Part shown: positions 1 through 5,511 of the stretch, piece by piece
Layout of the letters: each line of letters opens with the position of its first letter
Position numbering within the stretch: the first letter of the stretch is position 1
Assembly (NCBI GenBank): GCA_018971925.1
Contig: JAGWZT010000121.1
Span: 1 to 6,394, forward strand
Source: Lysobacteraceae bacterium
GTDB taxonomy: Bacteria; Pseudomonadota; Gammaproteobacteria; Xanthomonadales; Rhodanobacteraceae
Length of the DNA: 6,394 nucleotides
Direction of reading: 5' to 3'
Notes under the pieces: generated by a model
What the model was told of the DNA's origin: nothing
The model's database searches: none
What the model saw: the letters and a program-made list of their open reading frames with translations, nothing else
Translations under genes and position numbers: made by a program

Positions 1-106
1 TGAGCGATTCGCAGCCCGGAAGTTTCGCGAACAGTTTTTCGACATCGAGCAGGTCGTAGAGACAGAAGCGGATGTCGCTGAGCGGGGCGGTGTAGTTCGT
101 GGTCAC
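1..106 (-). CDS. Acyl-CoA dehydrogenase, N-terminal fragment (runs off the window)
   Basis: Only the first 35 codons are present. The start is a GTG at 106-104 with an AAGGAT Shine-Dalgarno (111-116 on the plus strand) at proper spacing. The peptide opens MTTNYTAPLSDIRFCLYDLL and continues with a ...LFAKLPG segment. A YTAPL-D-RF-L--LL opening is what I know from the long (about 600-residue) acyl-CoA dehydrogenases with an extra C-terminal domain, the FadE/DmdC-like group. These FAD enzymes oxidise acyl-CoA thioesters to 2-enoyl-CoA. The flavin and catalytic regions lie outside the window, so substrate and completeness cannot be judged. The gene is on the same strand as the mod operon but is separated from it by a long palindromic repeat, so it is probably transcribed independently. 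The assignment rests on pattern recognition of a short N-terminus. Confidence 0.7.
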   Translation of the reverse strand, partial: MTTNYTAPLSDIRFCLYDLLDVEKLFAKLPGCESL

Positions 107-130
107 GGCAATCCTTCGTACATGGATGAA

Positions 131-297
131 CCCCTCTCCCATTGGGAGAGGCGGCCTTCGGCCGAGCGCGTAGCGCTGGGGTGAGGGTACGATTTTCGCG
201 AAAGAACCCCAACCTCGCGCATGCGCCGTACCCTCATCCGGCCCTGCGGGCAAAAGAAACAGCCGCGTTTCACGCGCCTTCTCCCGAAGGGAGAAGG
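131..297. repeat. Composite intergenic repeat: two multi-hairpin modules in head-to-head orientation
   Basis: This fills most of the 229-bp gap between the acyl-CoA dehydrogenase start and the lipoprotein stop. The left module holds three successive palindromes, each with a 3-nt centre: an 8-bp stem (133-140/144-151), a 5-bp stem (152-156/160-164) and a 5-bp stem (165-169/173-177). An outer arm, TGAGGGTACG (182-191), is exactly complementary to CGTACCCTCA (227-236). Between the arms sit two perfect 10-bp palindromes, TTTCGCGAAA (194-203) and GCGCATGCGC (217-226). The right module, read on the other strand, repeats the design: a 9-bp stem with GAA centre (277-285/289-297) and a 4-bp stem (241-244/248-251). 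A degenerate further copy of the end module may lie at 309-331. This matches the widespread proteobacterial intergenic palindromic repeats in general form; the specific family was not checked. Confidence 0.8.
277..297 (-). terminator. Possible transcription end of the mod-lipoprotein unit (9-bp hairpin)
   Basis: A perfect 9-bp stem with a 3-nt loop lies 38 nt downstream of the lipoprotein stop codon. It is strong enough to halt polymerase or protect an mRNA 3' end, but no U-run follows it on either strand, so it is not a canonical intrinsic terminator. It is also part of the composite repeat. The terminator role is an inference from position only. Confidence 0.25.
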
Positions 298-335
298 AAG
301 AAGCTGAGCTCTCTTCCGGAGGGAGGGGGAGAAAC

Positions 336-833
336 TCATCGCCAGATGTTTGAAACACCCGGCACCGGCGAAATGTAGCCCTTGCCGTCCAGCTTGAACG
401 GCTGCGCGCCACCCTTTTCGCCCTTGCCGACCGATAGCGTACCTTTCAATTCGTACTGGATGGCGTTGCGTTTCGCGGCAGCCAGCGCGGCGGCGCCGGG
501 AGCGTCGGGCTTGAAGGACGCTGTCGCGATGTCGGCGTCCATCGCGGGGATGTCGAGCGCGGGTGAGAGCGCGACATGGCCAGCCGGCCGGCCGTCGAGG
601 GTGAGGGCGGCGTCGATCGAATAAACATGCATGCCGGTGTCGTAGCTGTAATTCTGGAAGCGCACCACCGCGGACCATGTGCCGTCGCTGTTGACGGTGA
701 GCTGCTGGATGCTGGCGGCCGGCGGTTGCAGCTTGGTGCCGGCGCCGAAGCAGCCGGCCAGCGCCAGCGTCGTGCCGGCGAGGCCGAGGACGAGCAGTGC
801 GCGCGAAAGGGTGTGCGACGGGCGGGTGATCAT
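336..833 (-). CDS. Putative lipoprotein, LEA14/WHy-like
   Basis: This encodes a 165-residue protein. The frame is open upstream to 962, inside modC, but the ATG at 833 is preferred: it has a GAGGAG Shine-Dalgarno 7 nt upstream and begins a proper lipoprotein signal. Residues 1-27 comprise a short basic start, a hydrophobic core and the lipobox LAG-C with Cys28 as the predicted lipidation site. The +2 residue is Phe, not Asp, so by the usual sorting rule it would go to the outer membrane. The mature part (about 40-135) has alternating beta-strand character: ASIQQLTVNSDGTWSAVVRF, then QNYS, then an L-LDGRPAGH stretch. This resembles the small LEA type 2 / WHy (water stress and hypersensitive response) domain proteins of Xanthomonadales. 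No catalytic residues are evident and the function is unknown. It lies 40 bp behind modC on the same strand and may be cotranscribed. The lipoprotein call is firm; the family call is tentative. Confidence 0.85.
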   Translation of the reverse strand: MITRPSHTLSRALLVLGLAGTTLALAGCFGAGTKLQPPAASIQQLTVNSDGTWSAVVRFQNYSYDTGMHVYSIDAALTLDGRPAGHVALSPALDIPAMDADIATASFKPDAPGAAALAAAKRNAIQYELKGTLSVGKGEKGGAQPFKLDGKGYISPVPGVSNIWR

Positions 834-840
834 CGACCGA

Positions 841-846
841 CTCCTC
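841..846 (-). promoter_or_regulatory. Shine-Dalgarno fixing the lipoprotein start
   Basis: GAGGAG on the minus strand, 7 nt before the ATG at 833. It decides for this start over the in-frame ATGs further upstream, which would add up to 43 arginine-rich residues in front of the signal peptide and overlap modC. Confidence 0.75.
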
Positions 847-873
847 GATGGACGAAACTCAGCGAAAGGTACT

Positions 874-1572
874 TTAACCCGCCGCGTGAAGGTGCGGCGC
901 ATCCAGTGACTTCGCCGCAGCCCCGAAAGTTTCAATGCCTTCGAGCGCGACCAGCCGGCCATCTTCGATGCGCGCGACCTGATCGGCCAGCGCGATCACC
1001 TCGTCGGGCTGGTGGCTGACCAGGATCGTGGTCAGCGCGAACTCGCGCTTGAGCCCGCGCAGGTGTTCCAGCACCTCCTCGCGCGCCTCGCGGTGCAGGT
1101 TGGCCAGCGGTTCGTCCAGCAGCAGTGCGCGCGGCTGACGCAGCAGCGCGCGACCGATCGCGATGCGCCGGATCTGGCCACCGGAAAGCTGTCCGGGCCG
1201 GCGTTTCAGCAGCGTCGAAAGTTGCAGCAACTGCACCACGTCGCCGAAGGCCCGCGCGGTCGCGTTGCGCGGCATGCCGTAGCGCAGGTTTTCCCGAGCC
1301 GTGAGGTGCGGAAACAGGCGCGCGTCCTGGAACACCACGCCGAGATCGCGCCGCGCCGTGGCCACGTCCACGCCGGCGCGGCTGTCGAACAGGACGTGCT
1401 CGTTGATGGAGATGCGACCGTGCTCCGGCCGCAGCAGCCCGGCGATGGCGAGCAGGGTGGAAGTCTTGCCGCAACCGGATGGCCCGAAGAGCGCCAGCGC
1501 ACGGGCGGGCGAGGCAAGCTGGAGTTCCAGCGAGAACTCGCCGCGTTGCAGCGCGAATTCGAGTTCGATCAT
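874..1572 (-). CDS. modC: Molybdate ABC transporter ATP-binding protein, short form
   Basis: This is the 232-residue ATPase that powers molybdate import through ModB. Visible motifs are Walker A GPSGCGKTS (30-38), Q-loop in VFQDARLFPHL (Gln82, wording typical of ModC), signature LSGGQ (129-133), Walker B ALLLDE (149-154) and the H-loop ILVSH (His187). Classic ModC is about 350 residues and ends in a Mop/TOBE domain that binds oxyanion; here the protein stops about 45 residues after the H-loop, so that domain is missing. The D-loop reads LANLH where LASLD or LSALD is usual, so the conserved Asp is His160. The ATG overlaps the modB stop (ATGA), with a GAGG about 7 nt upstream. ModC identity comes mainly from operon context plus the Q-loop region; a short ATPase of this kind alone could be mistaken for other oxyanion importers. 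Confidence 0.93.
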   Translation of the reverse strand: MIELEFALQRGEFSLELQLASPARALALFGPSGCGKTSTLLAIAGLLRPEHGRISINEHVLFDSRAGVDVATARRDLGVVFQDARLFPHLTARENLRYGMPRNATARAFGDVVQLLQLSTLLKRRPGQLSGGQIRRIAIGRALLRQPRALLLDEPLANLHREAREEVLEHLRGLKREFALTTILVSHQPDEVIALADQVARIEDGRLVALEGIETFGAAAKSLDAPHLHAAG

Positions 1573-2258
1573 GCCTCGGCCTCACGCGTGCCGCCGCGCA
1601 GCAGCATCAGCGCTGCGATCACGCCGGCCAGCAGGGCCACGATCACCGCAACCAGCGTCAGTCGCAGCGCGCCACCTTCGCCGCCGGGCGTCGAAATCAA
1701 CTCGTACAGTGCGATCGGCAGCGTGCGGGTCTGGCCCGGGATCGACGACACGAAGGTGATGGTGGCACCGAATTCGCCGAACGCGCGTGCGAAGGCCAGC
1801 GCCAGGCCCGCGACCAGTCCGCGCAACGACAACGGCAGGGTGACGCTGAAAAAAATGCGCCACGCGCCCGCGCCCATCGTCGCGGCGGCGTTTTCGAGCC
1901 TGTGATCCACCGATTCGAACGCGTTGCGCAGCGCCACCACCAGCAACGGGAACGCCATCACCGCCGCGGCAAGTGCGGCTCCCGTCCAGCGGAACGCGAT
2001 GGACAGACCCGCGGCATCGAGCCAGCGTCCGATCGCGCCGTGGTGGCCGAACACGATCAACAGGATGTAACCCGTGACGACCGGCGGCAGGATCAGCGGC
2101 AGCAGCAAGAGGCCCTCGAACAGCGGCTTGCCGAAGAAGCGTTTGCGCGCCAGCAGCCACGCGCACCCGATCGCGACCGGCAGCGAGCACGCGACGCCCA
2201 CCAGCGAGACCTTGAAACTCAGTGCCAGCGCGACAGTTTCGGCGTGATCGAGCAGCAT
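1569..2258 (-). CDS. modB: Molybdate ABC transporter permease
   Basis: This encodes the inner-membrane channel subunit of the molybdate importer. The frame is open back to 2555 but that part only mirrors modA; starting at the ATG at 2258 gives 229 residues, the same length as I recall for E. coli ModB. About five hydrophobic segments can be seen (roughly 10-36, 47-70, 92-111, 145-166 and 198-220). The cytoplasmic EAA loop that docks on ModC is ENAAATMGAGAWRIFFSVTL and following residues (122-143), with the conserved Gly129. The FARAFGEFGATITF stretch (156-169) is characteristic of the ModB/CysT permeases. The start is 2 nt after the modA stop, without a clear Shine-Dalgarno, so translation is probably coupled to modA. 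The stop overlaps the modC start by 4 nt. Confidence 0.95.
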   Translation of the reverse strand: MLLDHAETVALALSFKVSLVGVACSLPVAIGCAWLLARKRFFGKPLFEGLLLLPLILPPVVTGYILLIVFGHHGAIGRWLDAAGLSIAFRWTGAALAAAVMAFPLLVVALRNAFESVDHRLENAAATMGAGAWRIFFSVTLPLSLRGLVAGLALAFARAFGEFGATITFVSSIPGQTRTLPIALYELISTPGGEGGALRLTLVAVIVALLAGVIAALMLLRGGTREAEA

Positions 2259-2260
2259 GG

Positions 2261-3040
2261 TCAATGCGTCAGCACGTCGAAACCCCAGTGCCGGAACACC
2301 GCTTCCGCGCGTTTCGATTCCAGCGCAGCGAGCAGCGCCCGGGTCGCCGCATTGTCGTGGCCCTTGACGATGGCGACCGGGTACACGATCGGCCTGTGGC
2401 TTGCGGCGGGGAATGTCGCAAGCACTTTCACGCGCGGTTCGGAAACCGCGTCCGATTGGTACACGATGCCGAGCGGACATTGCCGCAGCGCCACCAGGTC
2501 CAGCGCCGCGCGCACGTCGCGGCTCATCGCCATGCGCGGTTCGAGCGCATGCCACATGCCCAGGTGCAACAGCGATTGTTTGGCGTAGATGCCGGCGGGC
2601 ACCGAGTCGGGTAGGGCAATCGCCAGACGCCCGTCGTGGCCCAGCGCGTCGAGCAACGGCCGGGCGCCGTGCGCAAGATCAACCCTCGCGCGTGAATCGG
2701 ATGGCGCGACCAGCACCAGTGCATTGCCGAGCAGGTCGCTGCGCGTGGCCGGGACGATCGCGTCGCGTTTCGCGGCATCGTCCATCCAGCGCTCGTCGGC
2801 GGAGATGAAGATGTCGGCAGGTGCGCCATTCTCGATTTGCCGCGCCAGTGCAGACGATGCCGCGTAGACAAGGCGTGGCGCGGGCGAGCCGAGCACGCCA
2901 TCGTGCGCCATCTGGTCCAGTGCGGGCTCGAGACTCGCGGCAGCGAAGATCGTGGGTGGTGCGGCGGCTGCTGCGGCGACGGATGCAAGTATGCACGCCG
3001 TGACGAACAGGCACGCCGCCGGCCATCGGATTTCTCGCAT
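2261..3040 (-). CDS. modA: Molybdate-binding periplasmic protein
   Basis: This encodes the 259-residue substrate-binding protein that delivers molybdate (or tungstate) to ModB. A Sec signal peptide spans about residues 1-27 (basic start, hydrophobic core, Ala-rich end). Family motifs follow in order: IFAAASLEPAL (31-41), ASSALARQIENGAPADIFIS (61-80) then ADERWMD (81-87), PDSVPAGIYAK (144-154) and GIVYQSDA (191-198). By alignment from memory with E. coli ModA, the oxyanion would be held by Ser36, Ser62 or Ser63, Ala149, Val176 and Tyr194, all present. It is first in the modABC order. The ATG at 3040 has only a weak GAAG directly before it, and no better in-frame start lies upstream. No ModE-type TATA-rich palindrome is visible upstream, so molybdate control, if any, is not evident here. 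Confidence 0.95.
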   Translation of the reverse strand: MREIRWPAACLFVTACILASVAAAAAAPPTIFAAASLEPALDQMAHDGVLGSPAPRLVYAASSALARQIENGAPADIFISADERWMDDAAKRDAIVPATRSDLLGNALVLVAPSDSRARVDLAHGARPLLDALGHDGRLAIALPDSVPAGIYAKQSLLHLGMWHALEPRMAMSRDVRAALDLVALRQCPLGIVYQSDAVSEPRVKVLATFPAASHRPIVYPVAIVKGHDNAATRALLAALESKRAEAVFRHWGFDVLTH

Positions 3041-3073
3041 CTTCGTCGCGTCCGCGAGCGTGAGAACGCGACG

Positions 3074-3079
3074 ATTCTA
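3074..3079 (-). promoter_or_regulatory. Candidate -10 box for the modABC operon
   Basis: TAGAAT on the minus strand matches the sigma-70 -10 consensus at five of six positions and lies 33 nt before the modA ATG, giving a leader of about 26 nt. No convincing -35 hexamer stands 16-18 nt upstream, where the sequence is very GC-rich, so this is only a candidate. The 73-bp gap between the PEBP stop and modA holds no other feature I can support. Confidence 0.3.
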
Positions 3080-3113
3080 ACGGTGGCATGGCGAGGCCGC
3101 GCGGCGCGCCGGA

Positions 3114-3662
3114 TCAATGGCCCCAGATGACGGTCATTGTCGCCTTCGCGAGCGTGTGCTGCTTGATCGCCGCCAGCGCATCGTTGCGGCTGAAATGCGC
3201 TGCGGGGCCAAGTTCCGGTACGTCGAGCGCGTACACGGTGATCTCGTAGTGATGCGGCTTGCCGGGCGGCGGACAGGGGCCGGAGTAACCCGCGTTGCCG
3301 AAATCGTTGCGCAGTTGTTCGGTGTCGCCCGGGGCGTTGCCGCTGTGCGGCCGGCCGGCGCCGGCGTTCAATCCGTGCGCGCCCACCGCGATGTCGAAGG
3401 CTATCCAGTGCCAGAACCCGCCAGTCGCATCCGGGTCATACATGGTGACGGCGAAACTTTTCGTTCCCGGCGGCGGATCGTGCCAGCGCAGCGGTGGCGA
3501 AACGTTGCCACCGCCGCATTCGGTATAGACATCGGCCAGCGGCATGCTTGCGCCGGCACTCAACACCGGGCTGTCCAGCGTGAAACCTTGCGCGGCCCAT
3601 GCGGCGACCGGCGCCAGCGACAGGCACAGCCAAAGCAGGGCGCGGCGGCGCATCGCCTTCAT
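3114..3662 (-). CDS. Exported PEBP-family protein (YbhB/YbcL-like)
   Basis: This encodes a 182-residue phosphatidylethanolamine-binding-protein (RKIP) family member. A signal peptide covers about residues 1-23, ending AAWA, so the protein is probably periplasmic. Family landmarks are GGNVSPPLRW (51-60), YDPDATGGFWHWIAFDI (75-91) with the anion-pocket residues Asp76, Asp78 and His85, and GPCPPPGKPHHYEITVYALD (128-147). Cys49 and Cys130 are the two cysteines of the mature chain and could form a disulfide. Bacterial members have no settled function; ligand or kinase-inhibitor roles are known only for eukaryotic relatives. The start at 3662 overlaps the DUF488 stop as ATGA, implying translational coupling. 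A second in-frame ATG at 3653 would remove three residues without harming the signal peptide. Confidence 0.93.
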   Translation of the reverse strand: MKAMRRRALLWLCLSLAPVAAWAAQGFTLDSPVLSAGASMPLADVYTECGGGNVSPPLRWHDPPPGTKSFAVTMYDPDATGGFWHWIAFDIAVGAHGLNAGAGRPHSGNAPGDTEQLRNDFGNAGYSGPCPPPGKPHHYEITVYALDVPELGPAAHFSRNDALAAIKQHTLAKATMTVIWGH

Positions 3663-4033
3663 GCCAACGCGCGCGTGCGCGGCGCGTGCTCGCGCAGGTA
3701 CTCGGCCAGCACCACCGCGTTGCAGTGCTTTGCATCGTGCGCCATGAACAGCAGGGTCGCGTTCGCGTGCGCTTTCAGCAGGTCCTGCAACGCCGCAACC
3801 GCTTCCGGGTTCGCATCCAGTTCGGCGCGATAGCGCTTTCGGAATTCTTCCCATTTGGCCGGGTCGTGCCCGAACCACTTGCGCAGTTCGGTGCTGGGCG
3901 CGATGTCCTTCACCCACGCGGTGAGCTGCAGCTTGTCCTTCGATTGGCCGCGCGGCCACAAGCGGTCGATGAGGATGCGCGCGCCGTCGGCCTTGGTGAG
4001 CGGTTCCGTTGCGCGCTTGATCTTGAATGACAC
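3659..4033 (-). CDS. DUF488 family protein (YeaO-like)
   Basis: This encodes 124 residues from a GTG start at 4033. An ideal GGAGG Shine-Dalgarno lies 5 nt upstream, so longer ATG starts in the same frame (up to 4144) are rejected: they would overlap the divergent SET gene and add unrelated sequence. DUF488 hallmarks are the ILIDRLWPRGQSKDKLQL segment, the WVKDIAPSTELRKWFGHDP stretch, a KWEEFRKRYRAEL helix, and the C-terminal LLFMAHDAKHCNAVVLAEYL. The last part usually reads more like AKDxEHNxAVVLAEYL, so Cys near His is a local variation. No biochemical function is established for the family, although a nucleic-acid or detoxification role has been discussed. No signal peptide is present, so it is cytoplasmic, unlike its translationally coupled PEBP partner. 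Confidence 0.93.
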   Translation of the reverse strand: MSFKIKRATEPLTKADGARILIDRLWPRGQSKDKLQLTAWVKDIAPSTELRKWFGHDPAKWEEFRKRYRAELDANPEAVAALQDLLKAHANATLLFMAHDAKHCNAVVLAEYLREHAPRTRALA

Positions 4034-4038
4034 GACAA

Positions 4039-4043
4039 CCTCC
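4039..4043 (-). promoter_or_regulatory. Strong Shine-Dalgarno fixing the GTG start of the DUF488 gene
   Basis: GGAGG on the minus strand with a 5-nt spacer to the GTG at 4033-4031. It is the best ribosome-binding site in the window and the reason for choosing a GTG over the upstream ATG codons. Confidence 0.8.
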
Positions 4044-4064
4044 GTTGTGTGATGGCTGCACAAC
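4044..4064. promoter_or_regulatory. Dyad in the divergent DUF488/SET gap
   Basis: GTTGTG (4044-4049) and CACAAC (4059-4064) are perfect 6-bp inverted arms around a 9-bp centre. The 21-bp size suits a dimeric repressor operator. In the DUF488 direction the dyad sits directly before the Shine-Dalgarno, so it could instead fold in the leader RNA and limit ribosome access. A match this short can arise by chance. Confidence 0.3.
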
Positions 4065-4079
4065 AAGGCATCATAGGCG

Positions 4080-4107
4080 ATTATCCGTGAAAGATTCGAC
4101 ATGACCA
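4080..4107 (-). promoter_or_regulatory. Candidate promoter for the DUF488-PEBP pair
   Basis: On the minus strand, TGGTCA (4102-4107, four of six matches to the -35 consensus) is separated by 16 bp from GATAAT (4080-4085, five of six matches to the -10). It would start transcription near 4073 and place the dyad inside the leader. The -35 would overlap the first codons of the divergent SET gene. TATGAT at 4070-4075 is an alternative -10 without a good -35. No clear plus-strand promoter for the SET gene is visible. Confidence 0.3.
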
Positions 4108-4562
4108 GACGCTTGACCGTGCGCCGCTCGCCCATCCACGGCAATGGCGTTTACGCCGCCACCGACATCCCGGCGCGCACCGTGCTGATCCGGTACAAGG
4201 GCCGCCTGCGCACCCACGCCGAGGCCGACCGGTTGTACGACGACGGCGCCGACACCGGGCACACCTTCCTGTTCACGCTGAACGACAAGTACATCGTGGA
4301 TGCGAATGTCGACGGCAACAGCGCGCGCTGGATCAACCATTCCTGCGCGCCGAATTGCCGCGCCTACATCGAGGAAGTCGATGGTGCGCGCAGGGACAAG
4401 GTGATCATCGAGAGCAGACGCGCGATCAAGGCCGGCGAGGAACTCACCTACGACTACGGCATCACGCTGGACGTGCCGCACACCGCAAAGATGAAGCGCA
4501 TCTGGGCGTGCCGCTGCGGCGCCAGACGCTGCACCGGCACGATGCTGAAGCCCAAACGTTGA
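4101..4562 (+). CDS. SET domain protein, putative protein-lysine methyltransferase
   Basis: This encodes 153 residues, almost entirely a SET domain plus post-SET tail. It begins with RRSPIHGNGVYAATDIPA (8-25), whose HGNG loop forms part of the SAM site. The pseudoknot motif WINHSCAPNC (77-86, with Asn79 and His80) and ELTYDYG (114-120, with the catalytic-type Tyr119) follow. The end carries CRCGARRCTGTM: Cys137, Cys139 and Cys144 in a C-x-C-x4-C pattern. In eukaryotic SET enzymes such as DIM-5, these three plus the Cys of NHSC (here Cys82) bind one zinc that completes the substrate channel. All catalytic elements are therefore present and I expect an active SAM-dependent lysine methyltransferase; the target is unknown. 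It is the only plus-strand gene. The Shine-Dalgarno (GAAAG) is weak. Small SET proteins like this occur in several proteobacteria, and acquisition from eukaryotes by transfer has been discussed. Confidence 0.93.
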   Translation: MTRRLTVRRSPIHGNGVYAATDIPARTVLIRYKGRLRTHAEADRLYDDGADTGHTFLFTLNDKYIVDANVDGNSARWINHSCAPNCRAYIEEVDGARRDKVIIESRRAIKAGEELTYDYGITLDVPHTAKMKRIWACRCGARRCTGTMLKPKR

Positions 4563-4563
4563 C

Positions 4564-4585
4564 GCCGGAAAACGGAGAAACCGGC
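4564..4585. terminator. Possible weak bidirectional hairpin between convergent genes
   Basis: GCCGG (4564-4568) and CCGGC (4581-4585) form a 5-bp stem with a 12-nt loop in the 33-bp gap between the ends of the SET and hydrolase genes. There is no U-run after it on either strand. The position suits a terminator; the structure is weak. Confidence 0.25.
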
Positions 4586-4595
4586 TGCGCGCAAA

Positions 4596-5504
4596 TCAGT
4601 TCGCAGGCCGGCCAGGCAATGTGGCAAGAAATTCGCGCAGTGCGCGCTCGAATGCCCAGGGCTGGTCGTGGAAGACGGCATGCCCCGCGTCCTGGATCAC
4701 GACGGCGCGTGCATCCGGCATCCGTTTGGTCTCGGCCTGCTGTTCGGCCAGTTCGAACGAAGTTCCGGCGGCGATGATCAAGGTCGGCTTGTCGAATTTC
4801 GCCAATGCCGGCCGGCGATCGACCGCGAACATGTCCATCGTCAGCATCGCGATCCCGGTGCTGGTCGGCGTGCGCAGCGAACCATCCACCATGCGTTTCA
4901 TCTCGTCTGCGCCCGGCGGTTTGCGGAAAATGGCCTGCATCATGCCTTTCAGATACGCGCGCGGCTGCGCGGCATAGATCGCCATGTTGCCGAGGATGGT
5001 TCTGGCTGCCTGCGGCTGTACGCGCTGGAAATCCGGTCCCGATGAAACGGCGGCATCCACGAGCACGATGCCGTCGAGACGTGCGGTGCCGGACTGCGCG
5101 ACATAGGCCGCGACATCCTGCACGCCCTGCGACCAGCCGATCAGCACCACGTGTTCGAGCTTCAACTGGTTCATCACGGAGGCGAGATCACGGGCGCGCT
5201 GCTCCGGCGTGTTGCCGTCGGGCGTTTTCGAGGATTCGCCCTGCGAGCGCGGATCGATCGCGATCACGCGGTAGTCCTGCGCAAAGCGCTGCATCTGATC
5301 TCGCCAGACACCAGCATCCATCGTCCAGCCGGGGATGAACAGCAGTGCGGGACCGTTGCGCAATCCCCCGTCCACGTAATGGATGCGGACACCGTCGGAC
5401 ACCGTGACGAAACCCTGCGCGAATGTCGCGGCGCTGGCGTCGAACACGACGAACAACAGGCAAACGGCCAGAAGCGCGGCCGCAAATTTGCGTAACGATT
5501 GCAT
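4596..5504 (-). CDS. Exported alpha/beta hydrolase
   Basis: This encodes 302 residues. A signal peptide (about 1-25, ending DASA) is followed by an alpha/beta-hydrolase fold: FIPGWTMDAGVW (57-67) at the oxyanion position normally held by HG, IAIDPRSQGES (81-91), the nucleophile elbow GWSQG with Ser125, and the catalytic-type DAGH with His275. At the usual post-beta7 position for the acid the sequence reads AAGTSFE with no Asp; Asp150 (IVLVDAA, after beta6) or Glu251 may serve instead. The fold is secure but the substrate (ester, lactone, epoxide or haloperoxidase-type) cannot be told. The start is the ATG at 5504; the GTG two codons upstream (5510) is equally possible. Neither has a good Shine-Dalgarno, and the methyltransferase stop is only 7 bp away, so coupled translation is likely. 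Confidence 0.93.
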   Translation of the reverse strand: MQSLRKFAAALLAVCLLFVVFDASAATFAQGFVTVSDGVRIHYVDGGLRNGPALLFIPGWTMDAGVWRDQMQRFAQDYRVIAIDPRSQGESSKTPDGNTPEQRARDLASVMNQLKLEHVVLIGWSQGVQDVAAYVAQSGTARLDGIVLVDAAVSSGPDFQRVQPQAARTILGNMAIYAAQPRAYLKGMMQAIFRKPPGADEMKRMVDGSLRTPTSTGIAMLTMDMFAVDRRPALAKFDKPTLIIAAGTSFELAEQQAETKRMPDARAVVIQDAGHAVFHDQPWAFERALREFLATLPGRPAN

Positions 5505-5511
5505 ATACACG

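Noticed and set aside
131..297. CRISPR array
   Set aside because: The hairpins are irregular in length and sequence and no direct repeat with constant spacer length exists.
103..678. Minus-strand open frame of 191 codons through the repeat and part of the lipoprotein gene
   Set aside because: It is arginine-rich and runs through the palindromic repeat and out of frame through the lipoprotein gene; the short repeat-derived peptide is not a real product.
834..962. Upstream extension of the lipoprotein frame into modC
   Set aside because: It would put an arginine-rich stretch before the signal peptide, and the strong Shine-Dalgarno sits at the ATG at 833.
2259..2555. N-terminal extension of the modB frame
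   Set aside because: It overlaps modA out of frame, has no membrane-protein character, and the ATG at 2258 gives the standard ModB length right after the modA stop.
1479..2588. Long plus-strand open frame (369 codons) opposite modB and modC
   Set aside because: Its translation is rich in Arg, Gln, His and Ala with no motif, and it is exactly antisense to three well-recognised transporter genes. Long antisense frames are expected in GC-rich DNA.
3041..3113. ModE operator or molybdenum-cofactor riboswitch upstream of modA
   Set aside because: There is no TATA-rich ModE-like palindrome, and the roughly 26-nt predicted leader is far too short for a Moco riboswitch.
3663..4061. N-terminal extension of the PEBP frame across the DUF488 gene
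   Set aside because: The extension reads through the DUF488 gene in another frame and would bury the signal peptide in the interior.
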